Under the pieces are notes generated by a model. It was not told the DNA's origin. It did no database searches and saw nothing but the letters and a program-made list of their open reading frames with translations. The position numbers and the translations under genes were made by a program. From contig NZ_LIWR01000014.1 of the NCBI RefSeq assembly GCF_012978815.1, forward strand, positions 1 to 12,261: a stretch of DNA of 12,261 nucleotides, written 5' to 3'. This document shows, in pieces, positions 6,935 to 12,261 of the stretch; the first letter of the stretch is position 1, and the number at the start of each line of letters is the position of its first letter. Source of the stretch: Campylobacter sp. RM16189 (lineage in GTDB: Bacteria; Campylobacterota; Campylobacteria; Campylobacterales; Campylobacteraceae).

Positions 6935-8021
6935 TAATTACATATCAGATTTGGCAATACACCCGGGAGAGTTTTTGAGTGAAATAATAGAAGATATGGG
7001 GATGACACAACTAGAGTTATCTCAAAGGTTAGGCAGACCGACACAAACTATAAATGAAATCATTAAAGGCAAAAAATCAATAACTCCGGATACAGCTGTT
7101 GAGCTTGAAAACGTATTAAAAATACCGTCTCATATTTGGCTAGGGCTAGAGAGTGAATACCAAATGGTTTTAGCAAAGCAAAAAGAGCAAAAACAAATGG
7201 AGGAAGAAACTAACCTTGTTAAAAATTTTCCTTATTCAGACTTAGCAGGCAGTGGTTTTGTTAAGGGCACAAAGAATATGATTGAGAGAGTTGCCGAGCT
7301 AAAAAACTTTTTTGCTGTTTCAAGACTATCGGCAATAAACGGTATAAGCACATATAATCCAGCTTTTAGAGTTTCAAAAGATCATTCAAATATCTCTCCT
7401 GAAGCAATTGCTTCTTGGATGCAAGCTAGCACAATAAAAGCTAAAGAAATAAAAACAGAGCCATTTGATAAGAAAAAACTAAAGGACAGCTTGCCTCAAA
7501 TAAAAGGGATTATGGCTAAAGAGGATATTAATAAGGCTTTGTCTTTAATTAAGGATATATTAGCATCTTCCGGGATTGCTTTTGTATGGCTTCCTAATTT
7601 TCAAAAAACAAAAATACATGGAGCCACATTTTGGGTTGATGATGGTAAAAAAGCAATATTATCCATGACTCTAAGAGGAAGTTATAGTGATATTTTTTGG
7701 TTTAGCTTTTTCCATGAAGTTGGGCATATTTTATTGCATAAAAAAAGAGATATTTTCTTAGAAAATGATGTTGATGATACAAAGCAAGAAGAGGAAGCCA
7801 ATGAGTTTTCTAGCGATTTTCTAATCCCAAAAAAAGAATATGCAATTTTTTTAAAAGAACAGGATTTTTCTGCTGACAACATTAAGAAATTTGCAAAACA
7901 TATAGATGTTTTACCATCTGTTGTAGTAGGAAGACTAATGTATGATAAAATCATAGAGTTTGGAGATTATAGACTTAACAAACTCAGAGATAGATATACT
8001 TGGGCTAGCAAATTAAACTAG
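6924..8021 (+). CDS. higA: HigA-like antitoxin fused to an ImmA/IrrE-type zinc peptidase domain
   Basis: This 365-residue protein is far longer than a classical HigA (about 100 residues). Residues 1-75 match HigA: HPGEFLSEIIEDMGMTQLELSQ, a Cro/CI-type helix-turn-helix (TQTINEIIKGKKSITP) and LENVLKIPSHIWLGLE. A helical linker with a charged segment (about 80-100) leads to a C-terminal domain with HEVGH (residues 264-268) and a following EEEANEF motif around 289-295, the layout of COG2856/ImmA-IrrE metallopeptidases. The N-terminus should bind the palindrome at 6590-6618 and neutralise HigB. The peptidase might cleave this protein or a partner under stress, by analogy with ImmA cleaving ImmR; this is inference. 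It overlaps higB by 11 bases. A hairpin spans its stop codon. Confidence 0.85.
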   Translation: MATNNYISDLAIHPGEFLSEIIEDMGMTQLELSQRLGRPTQTINEIIKGKKSITPDTAVELENVLKIPSHIWLGLESEYQMVLAKQKEQKQMEEETNLVKNFPYSDLAGSGFVKGTKNMIERVAELKNFFAVSRLSAINGISTYNPAFRVSKDHSNISPEAIASWMQASTIKAKEIKTEPFDKKKLKDSLPQIKGIMAKEDINKALSLIKDILASSGIAFVWLPNFQKTKIHGATFWVDDGKKAILSMTLRGSYSDIFWFSFFHEVGHILLHKKRDIFLENDVDDTKQEEEANEFSSDFLIPKKEYAIFLKEQDFSADNIKKFAKHIDVLPSVVVGRLMYDKIIEFGDYRLNKLRDRYTWASKLN

Positions 8022-8030
8022 CCCAAGTAT
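7996..8030. terminator. Hairpin across the higA stop codon, between convergent genes
   Basis: ATACTTGGGCTAG (7996-8008) and CTAGCCCAAGTAT (8018-8030) form a perfect 13-bp stem with a 9-base loop, and the higA TAG lies in the right arm. It sits exactly between convergent higA and hicB. There is no clean T-run on either side, so it may act as a poor or bidirectional terminator or protect transcript ends. Confidence 0.6.
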
Positions 8031-8386
8031 TAAATGCTAGCTAGCTTTAAATTTGCTGCATCGGTTAAAAATTTAGAGCGATTTGAGCTTACGCGATCGA
8101 TTGCCTCTAAAACGGATTTAGGCATAGTTAAATTTATGCGCACTTTTACATCTTCTTTTATAGGCTCATATATGCTTTCTCCGTTTTTTAAAGCGCCCTC
8201 CACATAGCACGCAAAAGCCTCTTTAAGCTCTTTTATCGCCTCCGCTTCACTATCTCCCCAGCCCGCCATTAGGTTATTTTTAGTAAGCCCTAAATCGGCA
8301 TATTGCGCGTAATAGTCGCCATCATCAAGTCTTTTAACTGTTATGGTATAAGGCAAGTTTAGATAGTATTCAAGGTCTTTTTTCAT
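8030..8386 (-). CDS. hicB: HicB antitoxin
   Basis: A 118-residue protein. The N-terminal part (about 1-75) is the HicB partial RNase H-like domain (LPYTITVKRLDDGDYYAQY, GWGDSEAEAIKELKEAF). The C-terminal part (about 80-118) looks like a DNA-binding ribbon-helix-helix (KVRINLTMPKSVLEAIDRV). It neutralises HicA and should repress the operon. Its ATG (8386-8384) overlaps the hicA stop as ATGA and has AGGAG upstream, so translation is coupled. Toxin gene first, antitoxin second is the normal hicAB order. Its stop codon touches the end of the hairpin shared with convergent higA. Confidence 0.9.
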   Translation of the reverse strand: MKKDLEYYLNLPYTITVKRLDDGDYYAQYADLGLTKNNLMAGWGDSEAEAIKELKEAFACYVEGALKNGESIYEPIKEDVKVRINLTMPKSVLEAIDRVSSNRSKFLTDAANLKLASI

Positions 8387-8610
8387 TTTTTAGCTCCTAT
8401 TTTTTCTAAAACAGCAAGAGTATAAACCTCTTTTATAGGCTTATGCCTAGGGATTATTATGCTATCTTTGTCTTTTTTAAATTTATGGTGCGAGCCTCTT
8501 GCGTGCTCTAATTCCCAGCCGAAATTTATTAAAATTCTTTGCAAATCTTCAAAGCTTGCATTTTTTGGATTATTTGCTAGTTTTGATATAAGTTTATCCA
8601 AGCTTCCCAT
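8383..8610 (-). CDS. hicA: HicA toxin (mRNA interferase)
   Basis: A 75-residue protein with the HicA double-stranded RNA-binding-like fold. It begins MGSLDKLISKLANNP, then FEDLQRILINFGWELEHARGSHHKF, where the His after GlySer (residue 41) is the conserved catalytic position, and ends with the usual IPRHKPIKEVYTLAVLEKIG. The family cleaves mRNA and causes growth arrest until neutralised by HicB. The ATG has AAGGAAA about 6 bases upstream. Nothing suggests inactivation. The length is slightly above the common 60 residues because of a short N-terminal extension. Confidence 0.9.
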   Translation of the reverse strand: MGSLDKLISKLANNPKNASFEDLQRILINFGWELEHARGSHHKFKKDKDSIIIPRHKPIKEVYTLAVLEKIGAKK

Positions 8611-8624
8611 TTAATTTCCTTATT

Positions 8625-8644
8625 TATACACATAAATATACACA
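8625..8644. promoter_or_regulatory. Direct repeat in the hicAB promoter region
   Basis: TATACACA occurs at 8625-8632 and 8637-8644, a 12-base step. On the minus strand it reads TGTGTATA twice, and the TATATT or TATAAA between and beside the repeats could serve as -10 boxes for hicA. It is a plausible HicB operator, with moderate confidence because the region is low-complexity. Confidence 0.45.
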
Positions 8645-8682
8645 CTTATTAATTAAAACAAGATAAAACCCGCGCCGTTATT

Positions 8683-8991
8683 TCACTTTAAAGCTCCGAC
8701 AGCTAGGCTTAATATGCTATTAGTAACCGATTTTATAGCCTCTTCGCTTGAAATGGATACCGCCTTTTTAAGTTTAGTTAGTATCGTTTCGCTCTCTTTT
8801 AAATTTGAAGGAGTTTGATTAAGCACTATAAGCCCTTTAGCCGTTAAGATAGCGTTAAGCACGCTCTTATCTCCGCCGTATCGCTCCAAGCTTATATAAT
8901 CGTTTTTGCGTAACCACTCTATATTTTCTGTGCCTTTTAAGATAGCATTTCCAAAATAGTAAATGGCCATACTGTAGTCGTTTAATGCCAC
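8683..8991 (-). CDS. Unidentified small helical protein upstream of hicA
   Basis: A 102-codon frame on the hicAB strand, 72 bases upstream of hicA. The first start is a GTG at 8991 and the first ATG is 6 codons further in (MAIYYFGNAILKGTEN); neither has a clear ribosome binding site. The product looks soluble and mostly helical, with NDYSMAIYYFGNAILKG recalling a tetratricopeptide-type helix pair, then KSVLNAILTAKGLIVLNQ and a Ser/Glu-rich segment. The frame is open for eight codons upstream of the GTG before a stop, so it could be the tail of a longer, truncated protein. I do not recognise it. Its codon use is ordinary for this DNA, which supports real coding origin. Confidence 0.5.
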   Translation of the reverse strand: MALNDYSMAIYYFGNAILKGTENIEWLRKNDYISLERYGGDKSVLNAILTAKGLIVLNQTPSNLKESETILTKLKKAVSISSEEAIKSVTNSILSLAVGALK

Positions 8992-9249
8992 TTTATCTAC
9001 TTTATGACTACGCCCACTCTGCTACAAAAGACTCACAATATATAGGATTTTAGTATGTGAGATATAAATTCAGTGAACTTACTTTTACCGCCTGAATAAT
9101 GTAGAGATGATTGAATATACAAATAAATCCTTTTATTGGTTATATAAAATATGCCAAAATTTCGTTCCCTCTTTAGCATTTTTTTTAAAAATAAATTTAA
9201 AAACTTAAAACAACTTTCACAATCCTTTAAAAATTTATGAAAAATCAAT
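8992..9249. other. AT-rich intergenic stretch without a supported gene
   Basis: A 71-codon minus-strand frame (9248-9033) is the longest open stretch, but it is dominated by Phe, Leu, Lys and Ile, has no clear ribosome binding site and shows no recognisable motif, so I treat it as chance. Nothing else is visible. Confidence 0.45.
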
Positions 9250-9400
9250 AGTTTAGAACAATTAACTAATAAATACCAAGGCAGTGAGTATGACGACCAG
9301 TATAGTATTTAAAAAATAGAAACTAGCTTCAGCATCCCCAAAGTCAAAATCAGGCATCATTCTCAAGAGCGGAGATTTAAATCCACTAGAGATTAACTAA
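9247..9400 (+). pseudogene. Short broken coding remnant upstream of the tandem-domain genes
   Basis: Two adjacent plus-strand stretches read like protein in different frames. The first (about 9247-9312) reads NSLEQLTNKYQGSEYDDQYSI and then stops. The second (about 9320-9400) reads ASASPKSKSGIILKSGDLNP, then LEIN and a stop, just before the ribosome binding site of the next gene. Together they could be the decayed C-terminus of a larger protein. Both pieces are too short to identify, and chance is possible. Confidence 0.25.
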
Positions 9401-9422
9401 AGAACAACAAGGATATTTAAAA

Positions 9423-10154
9423 ATGGATTCTCGTGGAGTTAAGCTAGTACTAGACAAGGAAAAGATACTTAGAGAGGGTGTCTATGACTGGGATGAAATA
9501 CAAGAGGCGATAGAAGAAAAAGCGGAAGAATTTAATTTTAGAACATTTGACAACATAATTTATAGATTAATTGATAGTCCGCGAGCTCTAGCGGATATGG
9601 CACTCTTTGTATATCACTTCTTGTTTAATTTTAAAGCCGTTACCGACAACGTAAAAGAATTTATATGGCTAACCAGTGTAGACAAAGATTTCGACTTAAC
9701 CTTACTTCTAATGAAACAAGGAAAAATACCTAAAACCGAAAAATACTACGAATACGAGAATAGAATCAAAAAAGAGATAGAGTTCGATAAATTCGTAGAA
9801 AATAACTATACCGCCAGACGAGGAGTAAAGCTTATTCTAGACGAAAAAAAGATAGAACAAGAGGGTATCTATGATTTAGAAGGGATTTATAAAGAAATTG
9901 ATCAAAAAGCCATAGAGCTTAATTTTAAACCCTTTGACGGAGAAACTTATTGGCTTAAGGATAGCCCTCGAGCCTTAGCAGATATGGCACTATTCGTATA
10001 TCACTTCTTATTCAATCTTAAAGCAGTTACAGATAATGTTAAAGAATTTGTCTGGCTAACTAGCGAGGATGGAGATTTTGATCTGACACTGCTTTTAATG
10101 AAGCATGGAAAAATGCCTAAGACGGAGAAGTACTATGAGTATATCCGAAAATAA
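9423..10154 (+). CDS. Unidentified protein with two tandem copies of a domain of about 115 residues
   Basis: A 243-residue protein made of two copies of one domain, starting at residues 4 and 133 (387 bp apart). Each copy begins RGVKL-x-LD, has an acidic helical part with EG-x-YD, then a conserved core DSPRALADMALFVYHFLFN, KAVTDNVKEF and WLTS, then DFDLTLLLMK and PKTEKYYEY. No signal peptide or membrane anchor is evident; it looks cytoplasmic, helical and acidic. The ATG has AAGGA 9 bases upstream. The two cores differ by 16 silent and only 2 replacement codons over 35 codons, so both copies are under selection. The next gene holds a third copy and overlaps it. I do not recognise the family. 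The arrangement recalls immunity-protein arrays, but no toxin is seen. Confidence 0.75.
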   Translation: MDSRGVKLVLDKEKILREGVYDWDEIQEAIEEKAEEFNFRTFDNIIYRLIDSPRALADMALFVYHFLFNFKAVTDNVKEFIWLTSVDKDFDLTLLLMKQGKIPKTEKYYEYENRIKKEIEFDKFVENNYTARRGVKLILDEKKIEQEGIYDLEGIYKEIDQKAIELNFKPFDGETYWLKDSPRALADMALFVYHFLFNLKAVTDNVKEFVWLTSEDGDFDLTLLLMKHGKMPKTEKYYEYIRK

Positions 10155-10584
10155 AAATGAAGTAGAAGAACCTAAATACAATGCCAAGCGCGGAGTAAGG
10201 CTTGTTTTAGATGAAGAAAGATTGGTTAAGGAAGGCATTTACGATTTAGTTAAAGTAAAGAAGGTCATAAAGAATAAAGCGGAAGAGCTTGATTTTAAGA
10301 CTTTCGATGGTGAAAACTATTGGCTTAAAGATGGTCCTGATGCTTTAGTTAATATGGGCAGATTCGTGTATCGTTTTCTATTTAGCTCTAAAGCGATAAC
10401 GGATTACGTAAAAGAGTTTATTTGGATGACTAGTGAGGATAAAGATTTCGACTTAACCTTACTTCTAATGAAGCAAGGAAAGATACCTAAAACCGAAAAA
10501 TACTACGAATACGAGAATAGAATCAAAAAAGAGATAGAAAACGACTCACTTTTTCAAAATAAGAGAGGCAAAAAGAGGAAATAG
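10135..10584 (+). CDS. Unidentified protein with a third copy of the same domain
   Basis: This 149-residue protein carries one copy of the domain of the preceding gene (from residue 19: KRGVRLVLD, EGIYDL, FVYRFLF, VKEFIWMTS, DFDLTLLLMKQGKIPKTEKYYEY) with a basic tail (NKRGKKRK). I start it at the ATG at 10135, which has GGAG 7 bases upstream and overlaps the previous stop by 20 bases; an upstream ATG at 10105 has no such site. The leader SENKNEVEEPKYNAKRG resembles the linker between copies 1 and 2, so a one-base indel may have split a former three-copy protein. Its 97-bp stretch at 10441-10537 is almost identical to 9684-9780 in copy 1. The function is unknown. Confidence 0.7.
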   Translation: MSISENKNEVEEPKYNAKRGVRLVLDEERLVKEGIYDLVKVKKVIKNKAEELDFKTFDGENYWLKDGPDALVNMGRFVYRFLFSSKAITDYVKEFIWMTSEDKDFDLTLLLMKQGKIPKTEKYYEYENRIKKEIENDSLFQNKRGKKRK

Positions 10585-10600
10585 TTATCTCTTTTTTCTC
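10570..10600 (+). terminator. Weak candidate terminator after the tandem-domain genes
   Basis: AAAAAGAG (10570-10577) can pair with CTCTTTTT (10589-10596), followed by further T-rich sequence. The stem is A/T-rich with few G-C pairs and overlaps the end of the gene, so it is only a possible intrinsic terminator. Confidence 0.3.
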
Positions 10601-10621
10601 TTTTTACTATTAACTAAAATT

Positions 10622-10976
10622 GCAATACGCAGAGTAAGGTTAATCCTTGATTAGAAAAATCAAAGCAGAGGGATAATGCTAGGTAGATGAGATTTATGAT
10701 ACCGATAAAGCCTTTTATAGAATGGCAAGGCTAGTATATGGTTTCATTTTTAAAAGAAAACCTATAATGCACAACATAATCGAATTTATATGTATAGGTA
10801 GTATGGACTAAGACAGAGTTCTAAATATGGCTCTTATGGATTAAAACATCTTCCCTAAAAATAAAAAACACTACGAGAATCTGCGAAAAGTAGCCAAAAG
10901 CGTAAATAATTCGAGACGAGATGAGGCGTATAAATCAGTTCTTGATGGAAGAATTTTTATAAAAAAAGAGATATGA
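10622..10976 (+). pseudogene. Decayed fourth copy of the tandem domain
   Basis: Translation in one frame from 10622 gives AIRRVRLILD followed by TAG, matching the AKRGVRLVLD start of copy 3. After a frame change and loss of about 25 codons, the frame from about 10692 reads FYRMARLVYGFIF, then HNIIEFICIGSMD with TAA, then LNMALMD with TAA, then FPKNKKHYENLRK, and ends at TGA 10974-10976. These line up with FVYRFLF, VKEFIWMTS, LTLLLMK and PKTEKYYEY of the intact copies. It has at least three stops and one frameshift and no start, so it is dead. It shows that the array was once longer. Confidence 0.75.
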
Positions 10977-10997
10977 CCTTAATTATTTGTATTAGTA

Positions 10998-11021
10998 AAT
11001 TTCTGGCACTGCCAAGAAATT
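10998..11021. repeat. Small imperfect hairpin
   Basis: AATTTCTGGC (10998-11007) and GCC-A-AGAAATT (11011-11021) form a stem of 3 plus 7 bp around a 3-base loop, with one bulged A. No T-run follows. It could be a relic terminator or a minor structure. Confidence 0.3.
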
Positions 11022-11109
11022 CAAATAAATACGCTTATATCTTTAGTGGCAAATGTCTTAGCGAATAATAGAAAATAGTATAAAGCCGTTAATTCAAATG
11101 CTGCATAGC

Positions 11110-11150
11110 AAATAAACACCCAAGGTTTAGCTTTGGGTGTTTATTTTTTT
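11110..11150 (+). terminator. Intrinsic terminator
   Basis: TAAACACCCAAGG (11113-11125) pairs with CTTTGGGTGTTTA (11131-11143), with one G-U pair and a TTTAG loop, and is followed by a run of seven T (11144-11150). This is a textbook Rho-independent terminator. It lies about 130 bases after the dead fourth copy and closes the transcription unit before vapBC. Confidence 0.85.
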
Positions 11151-11196
11151 AACTTAACATTGCAAAAAAGATTATTAATCTATTTAATCAAATTTT

Positions 11197-11210
11197 TATA
11201 TTATAATATA
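11197..11210. promoter_or_regulatory. Palindromic promoter/operator of vapBC
   Basis: TATATTATAATATA is a perfect 14-bp palindrome that contains a TATAAT -10 box (11202-11207), 35 bases upstream of vapB. VapB antitoxins commonly repress at palindromes overlapping their promoters. The low complexity of the sequence lowers confidence in the operator role; the -10 call is firmer. Confidence 0.5.
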
Positions 11211-11244
11211 TATACTTTTAGAAATATATATTAAAGGAAAGCCA

Positions 11245-11493
11245 ATGCAAACAGCAAAGATTTTTAAAAGCGGTGGGTCTATGGCTATACGTATACCAAA
11301 GTCAATAAATTTAGAGGGCATTAAAGAGTTTATTATTACCCAAACACAAAAGGAAATTACTTTAACACCAGTATTAAAACAAGATGAGTGGAGTGGACTT
11401 CTTAAGACTCTTAAAAGCATTAAAGAGAGTAATCTTAAGTTAAAGATACCGGAGCGATTAGAACCACAAGAGCGAGAGTGGGGATTTAAATAA
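11245..11493 (+). CDS. vapB: VapB antitoxin (SpoVT/AbrB-type)
   Basis: An 82-residue protein beginning MQTAKIFKSGGSMAIRIPKS, the swapped-hairpin AbrB-type DNA-binding domain of VapB antitoxins, followed by FIITQTQKEITLTPV. The rest (from about residue 48: WSGLLKTLKSIKE, then a charged tail ending EREWGFK) is the usual toxin-binding region, which blocks the VapC active site. AAGGA lies 6-7 bases before the ATG. The last base of its stop is the first base of the vapC start (TAATG), so the two are translationally coupled. The intact pair has its own promoter. Confidence 0.9.
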   Translation: MQTAKIFKSGGSMAIRIPKSINLEGIKEFIITQTQKEITLTPVLKQDEWSGLLKTLKSIKESNLKLKIPERLEPQEREWGFK

Positions 11494-11900
11494 TGTTTTT
11501 ATTAGATACCAATATTTGCAGCTATCTTATATCTCAAACAGAGCCTTATTTTAAAAACATCCTAGATAATCTTTTAAAGCAAGACAGATCAAAAGTTTTT
11601 ATCTCATCTTTAAGCGTAGCCGAGATGCTTTACGGAGTAAAAAACTCAACCTACAAAGAGCAAAATTTAGCCCTTGTTAATGAGTTCATTGGTCATTTTA
11701 ATATAGTGGATTTTAATTATGAGAGTGCCAAAATTTATGCAAAAGTTCGCAAACAAGCAAAGGATAAAAACAGAAAAGTCGGCGAGATAGATATGCAAAT
11801 AGCCTCAATTGCAATAGCTAACAACCTAACTCTTGTTACAAATAATGAAAAAGACTTTAACTATATAGATTTTATAACTATTGAAAATTGGAGCAGGTAG
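11493..11900 (+). CDS. vapC: VapC toxin (PIN-domain ribonuclease)
   Basis: A 135-residue PIN-domain protein of normal VapC length. The acidic metal-binding residues are in place: Asp5 in LLDTNICSYLI, Glu44 in SLSVAEMLYG, Asp100 in GEIDMQIAS and Asp121 in TNNEKDF. Family members cut tRNA or rRNA and arrest growth when VapB is lost. The start overlaps the vapB stop by one base, the classical vapBC arrangement. No disabling mutation is visible, so it should be active. Confidence 0.93.
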   Translation: MFLLDTNICSYLISQTEPYFKNILDNLLKQDRSKVFISSLSVAEMLYGVKNSTYKEQNLALVNEFIGHFNIVDFNYESAKIYAKVRKQAKDKNRKVGEIDMQIASIAIANNLTLVTNNEKDFNYIDFITIENWSR

Positions 11901-12261
11901 ATAACTAACTTTACAGTAGCCCTTGTGCCAACTGCAATAAATTAGACTAATAAGTTCTAGCGAAACGGAAAATAGCAATCTGTATGCTTTTTATAATTAT
12001 ATTATGCTTTATAGTTCAATAAGTATCTGCCCAAATTTCTATATAAAATATCATTTTTAGTAATTTTTACTACATAAAAAATAGACGTATATGGCTTATT
12101 TTATTTATAGACTTAGAGACTGTTAATTATTAAGAGATATATTTGTGTGAAATAAATTCTACTATCAAGTAAATATACTTGTAAGCTTTTCTTTAAATGT
12201 ATCTGCATAAATTAGGTAAAAATAAAGAGAATGTTAAGAAAAAAATAAATAATCAAATTGA
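11901..12261. other. AT-rich stretch with no supported gene
   Basis: The last 361 bases have frequent stops in all frames. No RNA gene, terminator with a T-run, insertion sequence end or long repeat is visible. Confidence 0.5.

Noticed and set aside
9033..9248. 71-codon minus-strand frame as a gene
   Set aside because: Composition is dominated by Phe, Leu, Lys and Ile as expected of random AT-rich DNA, with no ribosome binding site and no motif.
9423..10976. Repeated blocks that might suggest a CRISPR array
   Set aside because: The repeats are about 370-440 bases apart, protein-coding and diverged at silent sites; no short identical repeats with unique spacers exist in the window.
1..12261. 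tRNA, rRNA, integrase or insertion sequence ends
   Set aside because: I looked for tRNA-like arms, rRNA motifs, transposase or integrase signatures and terminal inverted repeats and found none that could be supported.

Overview
The window looks like chromosomal DNA from a Campylobacter species (class Campylobacteria). This rests on the AT-rich composition, the frequent AAATTT-type codon runs, TATAAT -10 boxes without a clear -35, and proteins that read like Campylobacter thiamine enzymes. The species cannot be fixed from the sequence alone.

Positions 1-1882 are a broken region. A noncoding stretch ends in a strong inverted repeat and a good ribosome binding site. These drive a 31-codon reading frame resembling the start of a Mu-like phage DUF1804 (small terminase) gene. 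That frame runs directly into the C-terminal half of an RND/MMPL-type exporter (COG4258-like), which lacks its N-terminal half and carries a frameshift near 720-731.

Positions 1899-4722 are a clean thiamine operon: TATAAT promoter, TPP riboswitch, then thiS, thiG, thiH and a TenI-like gene, all touching or overlapping. Together they make the thiazole half of thiamine from dehydroglycine (from tyrosine via ThiH), deoxyxylulose phosphate and sulfur carried by ThiS. thiF, the adenylyltransferase that charges ThiS, is absent. An EamA/DMT transporter follows on the same strand (4789-5658).

Positions 5659-6607 are mostly decayed DNA. They hold protein-like but interrupted minus-strand frames, a run of four TGTAAAA motifs at helical spacing and an orphan C-terminal coding fragment.

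Positions 6590-11900 are an accessory island with three type II toxin-antitoxin pairs: higB with a long HigA fused to an ImmA/IrrE-type zinc peptidase (plus strand), hicA-hicB (minus strand) and vapB-vapC (plus strand). Between hicAB and vapBC lies the least familiar content. One gene holds two tandem copies of a domain of about 115 residues, an overlapping second gene holds a third copy, and a decayed fourth copy follows. Copies 1 and 2 differ mainly at silent sites, while copies 1 and 3 share a nearly identical 97-bp tail, so the array shows both purifying selection and recent exchange. I do not recognise the domain. Its tandem-paralog layout is reminiscent of immunity gene arrays, but that is inference. 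The last 360 bases hold no gene that I can support.
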